A program made the position numbers and the translations under genes. Shown here one piece after another: positions 1 to 13,800 of a DNA stretch of 64,000 bases. The DNA lies in assembly GCF_003369915.1 (NCBI RefSeq), contig NC_046677.1:30026913-30090912 (forward strand), read 5' to 3'. The DNA is from Drosophila miranda (taxonomy: Eukaryota > Arthropoda > Insecta > Diptera > Drosophilidae). Within the stretch, counting starts at the first letter, position 1. The number at the start of each line of letters is the position of its first letter. Below the pieces are notes generated by a model that saw only the letters and a list, made by a program, of their open reading frames with translations, had not been told where the DNA came from and did not search any database.

Positions 1-3000
1 ATCCCCCATGCACACACTCCTTCCACCTCCCCACCTCTCTCTATTTGGCTGTGCTTTCAATTGGATTTCCAATTCCGTTGACCATCAACAAGCAACATTT
101 TCAATTGCTTACAGTTCCGTTCCAGGGGTGGCCTACAGAGGGGTTCCTTCAACTTTAACGGTGCATTGCTGCTTTTGGTATTTGCCAATTTAATTAGCCA
201 TTAAAAATGAACGGCAAGAAGCAGTAGCGGCAGCGGCGGACACGCGCAGAATATTTTTCATAAATATTTTGTCTGTTCCGCTGGCCCATATTTATACCCT
301 CTAAATGCTCAAGGGGGGAATGATGATTCACCAAAGCTGTTGAGAGTGGAGAGAGTAAAGCAAATAAGATATACATATTTGTATATCTATATTCATATTA
401 TTTACATTCTATCCATCGATTATTATATCTAATAAATATTATAATCAATTCGAAACATGAGGCATCTTCTAGTCGTAATCTCTGGTAGACGTTCCTTGGT
501 TTTATCATTCATAAATTGTTTCTTCTTCGTTTTTTTCGTTGCGGGGTAATTTATATTTATGGTGGGGCGGCAGGGGAAATTTACGCAGATTTCTTTGTGC
601 CCGACACTTAAATTTATTTATGCTGATATGTGAGATTCGCTTCATCATCATTTCGCTGCCGCTGATGCGGCCACTGCCACTGTCACTGCCACTGCTGCTG
701 CCACTTAACACCTTTCTGGCAGCAGCTGGTGGCACATCCACACCCAGCAGCAGGGCAGGCGTGTTAATAAATGTCCACCCCCTACAGGCACACGCTACCC
801 CGCCCCTGTCTTCCTGGCAGCCTCCTGACAGATGCCTTGATCTGCGTTCCAACGTTGTCGTCGTCGTCGGCATCATCCTTGTGTGTCCCTGTATGACAAG
901 CAGACAGTCAGATAGCAGATAGCAGCAGGGAGAGCGAAAGAGAGATACGGAGACCGGTGAGGCATTAAAAACTTTTTAAAGCTTTAAGCGGAGAACCGTA
1001 ACAATTGCCATCCAATGTGCAAATGTTTGTCCCGCGGAGCGCAGACAAGCAAAAACCAAACACGGAAGCGGGCCGGGAAGGGGGGAGGGAGCGAGGGAGG
1101 TAGCAAGGCTTACAAGGCTCATATCAATAATCCCATTTTCGGCAGATTTACTGGTTTTCAGCTTGAGCTTGCCGCAAATAACTCGAAAACGTGTTAAATC
1201 AAAATAAAACTTTTACGATGATTATATGCACAAACATTTGAACGCTTTCCCAAGTGTTTTCGCGTTAACGAAGTGGCAATGGCATTCAGAGACCGAATTT
1301 GATACCATTTGGCAGCCGACATACTTGTCGAAAGTTTATATCTCTATAACTTGAAACCAGCAGAATGTCTTGAAGAAAAGGTTAGCCCCGTCTTCGATGA
1401 TTCGCATAGGGATGGTTCGGAAATCGACAAACATATCAATGAGGTGCATTTGTATTATGGCTTAATTAACATAATGCTTAGGTCTCAGTTACTCAAGCGG
1501 ATGTGACCTTAATGCTGAAATTATTAAACAAAATAACTCGTAAATGGCCAAACCCTGTTTAACATGCTGTACCCATATGCCCAAAAAAGAAGATGATTTC
1601 ATGTTATCCAAAAAAAAGTAGAAACCCGATTGAAGGCGTCCATCATTTGAACCCACGACAAAGGAAAAAAAAATTAATTATTCACAGTACAGTAGTAGCT
1701 GTCTCGCTCTGACACACAGAGGCCAGCCACCATTGAACGGCGCTAATTGCTGGCAAACAATTGGCATCTTCAATTACAGTTATTTGCCAGCACTTTGCAG
1801 AGAGACGACGAGGCCGAGAAAGAGCTCAAATGCTAACCCGTGAGACAGGGAGAGATGTCAATAAATTGCCTTGCCCAGAAATAAACCCAACAGCGAGAGG
1901 GAGAGGTGAAGAGATCTGAAGAGCGGACAGGTGTCACCCACTCAAATCTGCGTACGAATACGAGTAGTCATCTCTTTACTTATGCACACAACAACAACAA
2001 CAACGTCATCATTTGAGGCAAATTTGTAATAAGCTGCTTAAGACGCCTCGTGCTCTCTTTTGTGATTGGAACAACAAATATGCGTAAGCACACTCACACA
2101 TACTTGCGCGTGCCTACACTAGTCTCAAAAATAATTCGTACGCCCTCAACGGCAAAGCCCGAAGCCCGCTCACTCTCTAAGCTCGTGTTCAGACCTAGCT
2201 TTGTTAATTCTGAGTGTCGAAGGTGTACGCATACTTGTTGGACGTGGTGTGTGTTTGTGTAGATAAGCGTGAGGTGCGGCTGCAGTTGACAAGACTCCAA
2301 AGAAAAAAGAAGAGAAGCAAAGCGAAGCGAAGAAGGAACGCATCAAGAGAGATGAAAAAGTAATCCCACCTGTATTACTGTAAATTTGTCATTGTTGTTG
2401 TTGTTGTTGTTGCTTGATGCTTTGGCACGATTTAAGTTTAATTTTCAGTTTTATGGGAAGACATTCATTCATCCAGGGGTATATGCGATATAGTCAGGGT
2501 GTGCAAGGAGATAGAGTCAGAGAGAGTGAGTGAGAGTGCGGGTGAGTGTTCAAATGTACTGATGCAACAGGTTTTGTCCTGATAGTCGCCCGCAGCAACA
2601 GTAAATCGAAAGTGCGCGTAAAGTTCATGCATTAGAGGGTCATAGCGATGTCTCCTGGCTTTCCAGAGATACACTTACATATGGAGGTGTCAACTCTCTC
2701 CTCTTTGTACAGTGGAGAGCTCTTGCATGTAAATTCATTCGAATCGAATCTAATTTCTATCATTTCACTGTTTGTACTGAGTATCCCTTATTCCATCTCA
2801 TCTTCCCTACTCACTCTCGCCTCCACCTCCTTCTCATTTGCAAGCCATCAACGTGATTTTCCTTTTATTGCTTACTTTTAATTATTGAGTTGTGAAACTT
2901 ACTCTATACGAGTATTCTTTTCAGTTTTCCCTTGCTTTTCCGTTGCTCCGCTTTTCAGCGATGAATATGCAGATTTGTGCAGTTTAGGAGGATGGCACTG

Positions 3001-3632
3001 GGTTTGGGGGTGGATTGGTCTGGGTGTCTGCCATGGATTTACGAGTATTTCTATGCTCTATTATTATTTAAGGTCTCTGGCACTTGCACAGGCCTTTTGC
3101 ATATTTTATTATGGGAGAGGAGAGGATTGCTGGTCGGTCAAGTGAGGGTGGTGGAGGGGCTGCGAGGGGGAATGATTTTGCCGAGCTCAATTATGGCCTG
3201 TGGGCGAGGAGGACTGCTTATCATTGCAGTTTGCTGACTGAATAATTCATGGCCCAGTGCAAAATGCAATCCCCGATTGTGAGGCTCTCTCTCATAGAAT
3301 GATTTAGGGGATATTCCGACAGTAGGATACCGCCTACTCGGATTTATAAATGGCTTTGAATGCAAATCTGGGTGTGAACGGTCTAAGGAAACTCTTTTAT
3401 AGTACCAATATTTCATCATATTTCTGAAAATCACAGGTTTTTCTCAAAATCCTTCCTTCTTGCTCATCAAATGCCATATACCCTTTCATTTATTACGAGT
3501 AACGGGCTTGCAACACTTGAAGAGTTTTATTTTCTATAAGTTTTTTCATTCTTAGCTCAGATTTTCTTCATTTTATTCCTGTCGTGCGGGGTTCAATGGA
3601 AAATTGAAAATCTCAACGAGAAACTCCTCAAA

Positions 3633-3756
3633 GTGTGTGTCCGTGTGTGTGTGTGTGTGTGTGTATGTGTGCTATAATTCAATTTTCTGTGCAGAATAAA
3701 AAAGGAAAAACTTTCATTAAAATTCAACTGCATCAGCAAGATTGTAACATCCACAG

Positions 3757-3791
<35 letters not shown>
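3633..3791. repeat. GT and AC microsatellites in inverted arrangement
   Basis: A GT-rich run (about 3633-3670) is followed about 90 bases later by an AC run (about 3758-3791). They are each other's reverse complement, so the block could fold into a hairpin. This is probably coincidental microsatellite expansion. Confidence 0.9.
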
Positions 3792-3792
<1 letters not shown>

Positions 3793-4516
3793 GCGACACG
3801 AATGCGGATACGGATGTAGTAGGTGGACCACAAAACCGCCAGCAAATCAATTGGAAAACCCACTTTTCCCTCTATACACGAGGATACGAGTACCGACCCC
3901 AGCACCCACCTCCACTTCTCTTCCAGATCATTCAGCATTCACCATTTCATGCCAAATTGAATGCAAGAATTTAATTAAGTTTCTCTCTCCTTTTTTTGCT
4001 ATATTATTTTATTGAATACATAAAAAGATATGAATGAAGTGAATGTCTGCATGAATATAATTTCAAATATGTTTGGCTTATTTTTTCTGCACAATTTATT
4101 CACTGATTTGAGACCGTGCCACAGCCATTGAATCCTTCTGTGTGCGACAAAAAAACTGCATTCACTGGGTGTCATTCGATAAGAAGTGCAACAAAGAGGT
4201 GGCAGGAATAGGAAATAGTTGAATAATTCCCTAATGGAATGCAAATCCCATAAATAGAAAGGGGAACACACTATTTGGATACGTTTTTGTGATAAGGAAT
4301 TGTCCAATAAATGTCCTTAAATATTAAAAACGCTTAGATTGCTCTCTATCCAAAAAGTAGTGTGTTGCACGAACGTAATCTGCATCCACTTCTATTAGCT
4401 GCAGCATCCACTACGCCATTCCCATCAGTCCTTGGCCTTTAAATGGATATGGAATGTGGAAGCCGGCTAAACCAGGAGGTAGTTATGCCAGCAGATGCCC
4501 CGCCTGCATGCAGCCC

Positions 4517-4546
4517 GAGTGGAGTGGAGTGGAGTGGAGTGGAGTG
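4517..4546. repeat. GGAGT pentanucleotide tandem repeat
   Basis: About six uninterrupted copies of the five-base unit GGAGT are seen directly. Confidence 0.9.
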
Positions 4547-5501
4547 CTTATAAACACTCACATAACTCCTGCCCTCAAATGCAGTAAATACAAATTTATT
4601 TTACACTTTTACATTTTCGGTTAGAGCCGCAACCAGAGGGAAATTCAAGGAGAAAATATGCTGCACAGGGACGTACAGGGTGGTGGTGGGGGAAACAATG
4701 TTGCGGGCTTTACGAGGCAAGCAGGCAAACGGGCAAACATCGCCCCGACATGTACACAAAACAATTATTGCCCGTAGGTAATTTAGTGGGGAAAACATTA
4801 CCAGCAAACGGGCCCCCAACAAGGGCCAAGGAGAGAAATGTTTTATGTCTTACCAGAGCTCTGTTCTCTAGATGTTTCGGTCCCTGCCCCTGCCCCTGCC
4901 CCTGCCCCTTGGAGCCCCCCAAGGAGTTGGCGGTTTGTGGAGTTCCCCGCCCAGAGAGTGTGCGCTTAAAATAATTCCGGTTAAACATGGCCCACAATTT
5001 GCTTATGGGCCCAGACCGGCGACTGGCATTGGGCACCGCCTTCTGCTGCTCCTTCTCGTATTTGGGCAATTTCGTGTCTAAAGTTTGGCTAGTGGATGCG
5101 TCCTCTGCTGGCTCCTGCTCCCTGCCCCCTGCCCCCTGCCTCCTGCTTTCGTTGCCTGTCATCCAAGTGTGGGCTTTCTTGCGGATTTCTTTTGGCCCCA
5201 AGTGCCGGGCCGGAGAAGTGATTATGTGATTATATGTGGCTGCAGATCCCAGAGTGCAGTTCCTTTAACTGTTTTGCGGCGGGAGACGCTGAAAGTTTGT
5301 GCCCCGACAGGAATACTTAATAATTTCTTTGAGTTTATTATTTAAAGCACCAATAAAACCAAAAACAATGGAAGTACATATTAATATAATAGTTTAAATA
5401 GTCTTGCGTATGCGTATTGTGGAATAACATTCATATTCATATTCATTTCTTTAGATTTAATCCTTCTTCAGTCATTCCTGGAATTCCTGTAGTTTTTCTT
5501 C

Positions 5502-8500
5502 CTAAACAAAGGCTGTGCTCTCCGTGAATGCGCCACAGAGTCTTAGTTTTTCCCCCGTGACAATGGCCCTCATGAACTGCGGACCCAAGTACAGGCCCTT
5601 CTCCGTACTCTTCGAGTCGCCGTCCAGCCTTATGATGTAGTCCTTGCTGATCAATCGCTCGGCCATGTCGTGCTCCAGCTTGGGTATCAGTATGTCGTAC
5701 AGGGTGCCATCCCCGGCTGCCGTCAGCTTGCGATTGACAATCGTGCAGCAGTTGTCGTTGCGGAGGATCTCCAGGAACTGCAGCTTGACCTGGTCCAGGG
5801 TACTCTTTTTGGGATAGCCGGACAGGCGCTCAAAGCACTTGAACTGGTAGAAGCGACGCTCCAGCTCTGCCAGATCATCCAGAAGCGGGCCAATCGGTGG
5901 CAGATCATCCGACTCCGAACGCGAAAGGCGGCAGAGATCCGTGAGGAGTTGCTCGATTTGGGGGCTGAAAAGATCATCGACTTTGGCATTGATGCAGATG
6001 TCCTAGGAAAAGAGATTGCTTTAGTTATCTCCTCCATTGGATATAGTCCTTTACTCACTATAAGCTTGAGGATACTCGAGTGGAGGACTGGTACTATGGT
6101 CAGGTTGTAGATCTCGTGCATCTTTCGGCTTTCCAGGTAGTGCAGAACCTTCAGGGCCTCATTGGTGTCATCGAACAGTCGCTTCTGTCGGGCTACGGGC
6201 ACGGGATGGGCCTGTTGCCAAACTCTTAGCCAGGTGTTGCCCTCAGTGGTCATTCTGATGCTCAGCTGGTGAGTGACTTCACCCGTTTCTGAGGAGTAGA
6301 ATTAGGATAGATATATACTGAGGGTGTATCTTTCACACTCACCATCCTTGACCTCCTCCCAGTCCTTGGGGCTGTACCAACGGATAAAGTCCTCCATCTG
6401 GGAGTGAGGATTGGCCGCCTTGAAGGCCTCCATGTCGGACAGCAGGGAAGTGCACATCATTTGAGTGGTCAGACCCGAGCCGGGTCCCAGCTTCAGCATC
6501 ACCTCGGCATCGTCCTGCAGCTGGTCCTCTGTCTTGGGCACTGGCTCCTGGGTCTCTGGGATGTAGAGATACTCCTCGGGCTCGTCCAGCAAACGCTCGT
6601 CCCCCAGCCGCCTCAAGCGACCCTCGGGCTTCAGGCTAAGCACTGCCTTAACGGGGGAGCCCGACCCGGAGTTCGGCTCATCGCAATCAAAGAACTCGCC
6701 CTCGTCCTCCGCCTCGTCCTCGGATATGGCCAGTGCCTGGTCCTGGTGCTGTTTGCGTTTGCTGTTTGCCTCCCGTTGCACGCGACGCTCCACGCAAACG
6801 TTGAGCATTTGCAGCTTCTGGTGGAGCAGGCAGGTGCGCATGTCGGGAAAGCCAGCAATCCTGTCAAGCGGGAGAGAGGAGGGCATATAATGAGGTGTTG
6901 ATGGATACACTTTTTCTAGGGGCTATTTATATTTCCTTAACTATTAATGTGCCATTTGTGATCTTCTCGCTTTCAATCTCGCACTCACTTTCTGGCTGAC
7001 TCTGGGGCTCTAAAAGTATCTTTCAGTGTCTTCTTTCTCTGTGTGAAATCTGTTATAGTTCTTGTTGGCCTCGTAGTCTCATTTTCAGTCTCTGTTTGGA
7101 TAAAACTCCCAAGCATCGTCTTGGTTTTCTTTCTTTCTTTTGGAACATGCCTCTATATCATTCAGTTTCTGTCTAGTCTCTGTCTTCAATTTTTATTCAA
7201 GTTCCCATTTCACTGTCTGTGTCTGAGCCTACTCTTTGGGCTTCGTTCTCGGCCTCTGGGAGTCTGTGTCTTTGTGTCAGAGCTTCCCGGGCTCTTCCCA
7301 GTGCCTGTTTCTTGTCAGTCTCCCATTCCAGGCCGAGACTTAATCTCGGTTTCAATCTATCTGCAAGATTCTGTGTCAGAATGCATCTTAGTCTTCTGCC
7401 AAGTCTGCGTTTCACTTTTCTCCACTCTGCATGCCACCATTCTTCATGTGCAACACCTCCTCCTCTGCTCGTATCAGCACCATTCTTTGGCTCCAATCTC
7501 AGTCTCAGTCTCTTGGCCAGACCGCACATCTTTGTAAAACTGGCAATAAAACCTGACGAGGGGCTGGGCAAACAATGAAAGGCGGCGATTGTCGCCGCTT
7601 ATCAGACAGAAGAGCAGAGAAGACAAGCGAAGAGCTCTATGGTAAGCTGTCACACATATAACGCATAAGCCATGCATGCATATATCACGGGGCGGACCAT
7701 GGGTGTGTTCCCGTTGCCCTCCCCCCTGCCACCAACGAATGTCTCTCCTCCCAATTGATATTCACGCTCATCACGCCCTGTCAACGCGTGCGTGGCCCTC
7801 TCGTCTTGCATAGCCAATGAGCCCGAAGCGAGCTCCGGCAGTGACTCAGCCCCCAAAGAGTTTGTTGAACCCTTCTCGCACATACCGCAGCAAGTGGTGG
7901 CTGAGAGGAGAGCCGAAGAGGGCGTTCTGTGTACACTGGTGGGATTTTCAAAGGTATATCTCAGGCAGATAGAACTCTTAAACGATAGAGCTTGAAATAT
8001 GATTGAAATCGTTTTAAATTTATATTCAAATAATCCCTAAACTTTGTTCCTCTCGTAACACAGTTTCTAGCCAACTGTTTCGCTTCTGTTTTTCTCCCAG
8101 TGTAGAAGAGAAGAAGTGACTTATTTGGACCGCAGCGCAGCGGATGTTTTCCAACCCAAAAATGGGAAAAATGGGAAAAAAATGGAAAAAATGAACAAGA
8201 AAATGGGGAAAAACGGCAGCTCCAAAGGGAGCTCTTCTGTGGTGCAATGGCATTTGCATTTGCATAAAAGTTGTCTTATTAGTTGGTGGCAGGAAGAAAC
8301 ACCAGTGCCGGGGCACAGTGGAGTGGCCAGCAGCTGCTTAAAAGGTTTTTCTAAGTGGCTCAAAAACTGCACTCAACCGCACAGAGAGTAGGAGGGCGAG
8401 AGGGGGAGAGGGTGGGGCTCCCATCTTCTGCTGGCTGTTGGCCAGCGTTTTATTGACCCACCCAATGTTGTCCAGTTGATAATGTTCCATCTTCCAGGCC

Positions 8501-10823
8501 ATAGCCCCATCTGCCACATACCCGACACTTTCATTTTAGTTTCAATGAAATAAAAACATCAAATGTGCTTCATGTCATTAATTCAATGTCTATGGTCTAT
8601 GGTCTATGGTCTATGCCTGGGAGCCACCACCACCATCCTCTCATCATCATCATCATCCTCCTCCCAGTCGTCGTTGTCGGAGCTCCATCTCCGGGCCAAT
8701 AAACTAGCCCGAGTTACGTTTATTTTTGTGTGGCCAAGAGAACGAGAGAACAATTCACTTGGCTTCAACGACCAAAAAGGATAAGCTGCGGTTAAACGGA
8801 AATTGTTTTTGGCCTTAATAGAGAATGAGATGACAAAAGCCAGCGTCGTGTTTAAAAGAGGATTTTCCTGGCAGCGGTCGCACTGGAATTTATTCAAGCT
8901 TCCTTCCGCCCCGTACGGAGGATGGCGGAGGATTTCCCCAAGGAAATTTATTGAATAATAAGTTGACGCTGTGGGGATCAGGCAATTTAGTTATTGGGAT
9001 TGAAGGGGCTCATTTTGTTAATTGAAGTCGCCTTATTAAAGGTGAAGCTTCTTATTATTATCGATGATTTATCGATTATTAATTAAAACTGTTTTTAAAT
9101 ACATATGTTCATCCTTTTTTGGATATTCCCTGCTCAAAAATCTTCCCCCAAAAGTTAAATCTCCTCTAAAAAAATATCAAATTAATACAAACCCAAAAGA
9201 CTGGCCAAAGCTCAAACAACGCACCTCAAAAATCGCACCCCTACCCCACCTCTCCATTTAATTCATTTGCCCTCAGAGCTGACCCAAGAGATTATCAACC
9301 TGTGCACACAGTCCGGCACTCCGACACTCCAGCACTCCAGCCAAACTCTATATATAGCCGCATAGCACCTCACGCCCCCTCGTCTATATATAAACTTTTC
9401 AATTGACAACTTTTCCCACACAGAGAAAAAACTCCCCTTTTGGGCCAGAAACCACCTCGAAAAATTCTAATCCACTTAAATGCTTAACAGCATTATGTGA
9501 CCCAAAAAACCCCACAGCCGCCCCCCGGAAAGCCCTACGCCCACAGAGACCCACAAGATGTGGGGCCCAAGCTTTTGTTAAATAAAACTTCAATTAAAAC
9601 ATTTTTCGGCCCGAAAGGTGTGATGGGAGGCAGAAGATTGCCTCTTGCCCAACGAGCCTCGAGCCCCAAAGCCAAATAGACGGAAAAAAAAACGGAAAAA
9701 CAGATAGAAGAAAAAATCAACCGCTGGACCATTGTCTAAAAATGCAAATTTCCAAAGCCACAGAAAAAAACCAGAAACAACAAAAACACAAAAAAGAGTG
9801 AATAATTATGCGGCCACAACAAAAGAAACAACAAACACCTGAAATGGACAGAGAATCCAAGAGAGAGAAGGATAGAAAGAGAAAAATCATTTGCACCTTT
9901 CAAGTTTTTTGGGTGAGCAAACAAAAAGTTGCATCTTTCAGTGCATACCCTTCCACAGGGGGATACCCTGGAAGAGGCAGAAAGGGGCTGAAGAGGTAGT
10001 AGTGGGTTTGATCAAGGTTCTTAATCGGGAAGAACCTGTACCCAACAGAGCTGCAAGAATTCTGAAGAGCTGCTCTTTGAAAATGTCTATAGGATTTCCC
10101 AATTCAGACAGCTTCTGTAGACTTCAGTATAGGATTATTATGGGATGGAAGATTATAGAGGGAATATCTGTTGGAAAGTTTAATGGAATAGAACATCAAC
10201 TACAGCATTATATTATATATATTTTATTATATTATGGTTCTGTTATGAAGAATCTGACATAAAAATTATAGCATATTTTTTACATTTTAAGGCAGTAGAC
10301 CCTCCAGGAATATATGCACAAACCTTAGAAAAAATAATTTTGAAGGATCTACGGTAGGATATGGCTATGAAAACGGATAGGCATATCGTATAGGCAATCC
10401 AGCAGATCATAATTTTTAAAAATTTCCATCTCTGGAGGGTATTTGTGGGTTCATTCCGCAAACAAACCAAAAAAACAGTTATCTGGTTGGCTTCAGTTTC
10501 TGTTGTTTGTAGTCATTTTGAACACTTTTGCTGTGCACAACTGTACTTGATTCGTTTTCATTCATGCAGTCAGTCAGTCGGTCATTCATTCAGTCGTTCC
10601 TGGTAGCAGTTGTTGCTGCATTCTCTTTCTTTTGTATTCACAATGCAATTTTCGCACTTTTCGCGCATTAAAAAATTTAGTGATGCAATTAATACGCAGA
10701 AGGAAGAAAAAACAAAGGGAACACAGAGAAAGAGGACGAAGTGGAAGAATTTTTAATTAAATTTGTGGCCAGACAGTTGAGTGAGAAATGAGAAATGAGC
10801 AACGAGAATAGACCCAGAGAAAG

Positions 10824-10886
<63 letters not shown>

Positions 10887-13800
10887 GGGGAATGCACAGT
10901 CAAGCTTGAAATATTTTCTGCCTTTTTTCTCGTTTTCCCAATCTGTTGTGTGTTTTTTTTCGCTAAGTCTTAGCCACGTAATGCAATTTATAAGTTGAAT
11001 TAAGGAAGAGACAAAAGTCCAACAGCCCCAGCACAAAAAAATCCAAAATGCCATGAAAAATGAAGTCAGGCGGATCGAACAATTGAAACATCAACCGAAA
11101 ACCTCCTTCTACCAGCCTCCCACAGGCGCCCCTCCATCCCCCGCCTCTGGGCAGTATCTTACGGATGCACGGAGGCGTGAAGACGAAGTCGGAGAGTACG
11201 AAAAACTATCAATCAAAAGACACAAATGTTGATTATTATTATTTTTGGGATGTAGCCGAGCGTGCAGTTTAATTATTATTCTGCGGTCTGAAGTCCGTCT
11301 GAAGAGATGATCCGCCGGATTGCCGATGCCGCCGATGGGATGGAACTTCAATTTGTTTCAACTTTTACTTTGATTTGGAAATACAAATATAGGAAATCTT
11401 TGGCAGCCAAATTGATTGTCTGATTGCTGCCAGCACGAAAACCTTCGATGGAGAGATGCAATATGATTTATCGTGGATTATATAAGATCGCGGGGGATCT
11501 GTAGCTGGCATGCAAATATCTAAGATTGTTGAACTGAGCAGGGAAATATTTTACATACGTTTACGGATAATTTAAGGCACTTAAAATGGTAGCAAAATAA
11601 TGGATAATTGGTCTTCCAAATGATTAAAATGGAGTGGACTCGAGGCGAACACTTTAAGGAATTTAAACGAATTTCTTACAAACAAAAAATTCCTTAAGAA
11701 CTATAGCCTGTAATATCTACTAATTATATTTACGAAGATTCCCCCAAAACCAGCAAACATCTTGCTTATTTGTTCCCATCTTGATTTACTTACGAGTACC
11801 CAAATAACAAACCCAAGAGTCCATTCACCTGTCATCTGCCAGCACCTTTTTCTGTGCCCTGAAGATCCCATAATATAACAATAATCCAAAGAACACAAAG
11901 AACTCTCCACCGAAAGGCAACCAAAACAAAAGTGTGGCCGCAACAATGACAACCACAAAAAAAAAACGAAAAGGGAGGGGAAAAGGCAAGGAAAAACGAA
12001 TGTCATCATAACTCATGATTATGCAAAAAGGTCAACAGCTTCTGGTTCCCCCTCTCTTGTTTTTTTTGCTAACCTTTCACCCATTGTTTGATTGGGTTCC
12101 GTGAGAGGGCAGACCATCACGTGCTTGGCTCTTTTATGATTCGTTCAAATTAAATTAAATGGCCAACAAAAAAGTAGCTGCGCCGCGTAACACTTTTTTT
12201 TTGTGGGAGGTGGGACTTTGAAAAGGATTTACTGGGTGCCCAGTAGCAGGTCTTCTCCGTCATTTCTTTTCACTCCCTTTTTTTATGGCCTAGCAGAAGA
12301 GTGACTGGGGCTGAGGCTGAGGCTATGAAGCACCTCGTTTGACAGGCAGACAGGCAAATTAATCAAAACTAAACTGCCCCAAGGATCAGCATCCCCCATG
12401 CCCCATGCCCTCTATGCCCCTCCTCCTTTCACGCACTGTTTGGTGTCTAAAGAGCATGAAAATGAAATTGAAAGTAGTAGCCTGCCAAACTGATTGATAA
12501 AGCCTTCTTCCCAACCCAAGCACTCTCCATGGTATCTTCCTGTCTTGACCACTCTTTCAAGATATGGAGGAAGGGGTGGCAGGGGTGCCTCGAGTCCTGG
12601 CCGGTGGACAGGCGACAGCATTAATTGGATAATTTATGACCCAACTGGACCAGACAACCTTCACTTTTTCACTTGGTGTCGCTCCACACTCCAACAGCAA
12701 ATCTAACAGCAAATTTGTCTTTTGTCCACAGCTCTATGCCGGCACCAAGATGAGAGGCAGCCAAACAACAACGACAGCCACAACGACGATAGCGCCCCTG
12801 CTCCTGCTACTCCTCTGGGTGGCCCAGGCGGCGGGACAATGTCCCTGGCAGAGGGATGTGCCCGACCTGCAGACCAGCTGCATATGTGCCTACAATCTGG
12901 GCAGGGAACTGAGCGTGCAGTGTGACCAGGTAAGGAAACACCAGCCTCCCCCTCCTCCCAACCCTTTTCTTCAATCAATAATCTCTTTCCAGGTGAACTT
13001 CGAAGACCTTCTGGGGGCCATGAACACCCATGCCCGGCTGAAGCCCGTGGATCTGCTGTACGTGAACAACTCCTCGATATCGGAACTCCCGGACGCGATC
13101 TTCAGCAATCTGAGCCTGCACAATGTGCAGCTCTCGAGCTGCGGCATCAAGCGGATAGCGGAGGGCGCCTTCCGGGGCCAGGAGGGTGTGCTGCGGAACC
13201 TCAATCTGCAGGACAATCTGCTGAGCGATGTGCCGGTGAAGGCGCTGCAGCTGCTGGGCAAGCTCAATCTGCTGGACCTGTCCAAGAATCAGCTCACCCA
13301 CATACCGGACGATGCCTTCAGCGGCCTGAGCAAGCTGTCGACCCTCAAGCTGAACGACAACAATGTGACCCTCTCGGCGGGAGCCTTCCGAGGACTCGAA
13401 CAGAGTCTGAAGAACCTCAACCTGAAGGGCACCAAGCAGCGACGAGTGCCCGAGTGCATCAGGGGGCTCAAGAGCCTGGCCTTCTTGGATCTGTCCCAGA
13501 ACGGCATCAAGGAGCTGCCCGGAGCGGGCGGCATACGGGTGTTCGACGGCCTGGATGCCCTCACTGCCCTGAATCTCGAGCGGAATCTCATCCAGAGCAT
13601 TGGCGAGACGGCCTTCGCGGGGGTACGCAAGACGCTCAGCTCCTTGAGTTTGCTCAACAATCTGCTGGCCGAGTTCCCCATCGGGGCCGTGCACTCCCTG
13701 AAGGAGCTGCGCGTCCTGGACATTGGCTTCAATCTGCTGACCAGCCTGCCGGAGGCAGCCTTCCGTGGCAACCCGGGCATCACCCTCCTCGCCCTCGACG

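Larger units (their letters stand above)
1..5501. other. No gene recognised (downstream of Rab3GAP1)
   Basis: No open frame here has a recognisable domain or a convincing exon structure. The longest frames (minus 4710-5201, plus 539-922) are made mostly of low-complexity repeats. The stretch holds microsatellites, pyrimidine-rich blocks and A/T-rich DNA, typical of Drosophila intergenic or intronic sequence. It may belong to an intron of a gene whose exons lie left of the window. The last ~160 bases before the Rab3GAP1 stop are its likely 3' UTR: TTTATT near 5335-5341 reads AATAAA on the minus strand. Confidence 0.5.

Noticed and set aside
4710-5201. 163-codon minus frame downstream of Rab3GAP1
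   Set aside because: It includes a QG repeat from a CAGGGG-type run and has no domain or splice context. Too weak to call a gene.
7043-7578. Overlapping 120-160 codon frames in pyrimidine-rich sequence
   Set aside because: The C/T-rich strand has few stop codons, and the translation is a Ser/Leu/Phe/Cys mix with no domain or exon signals.
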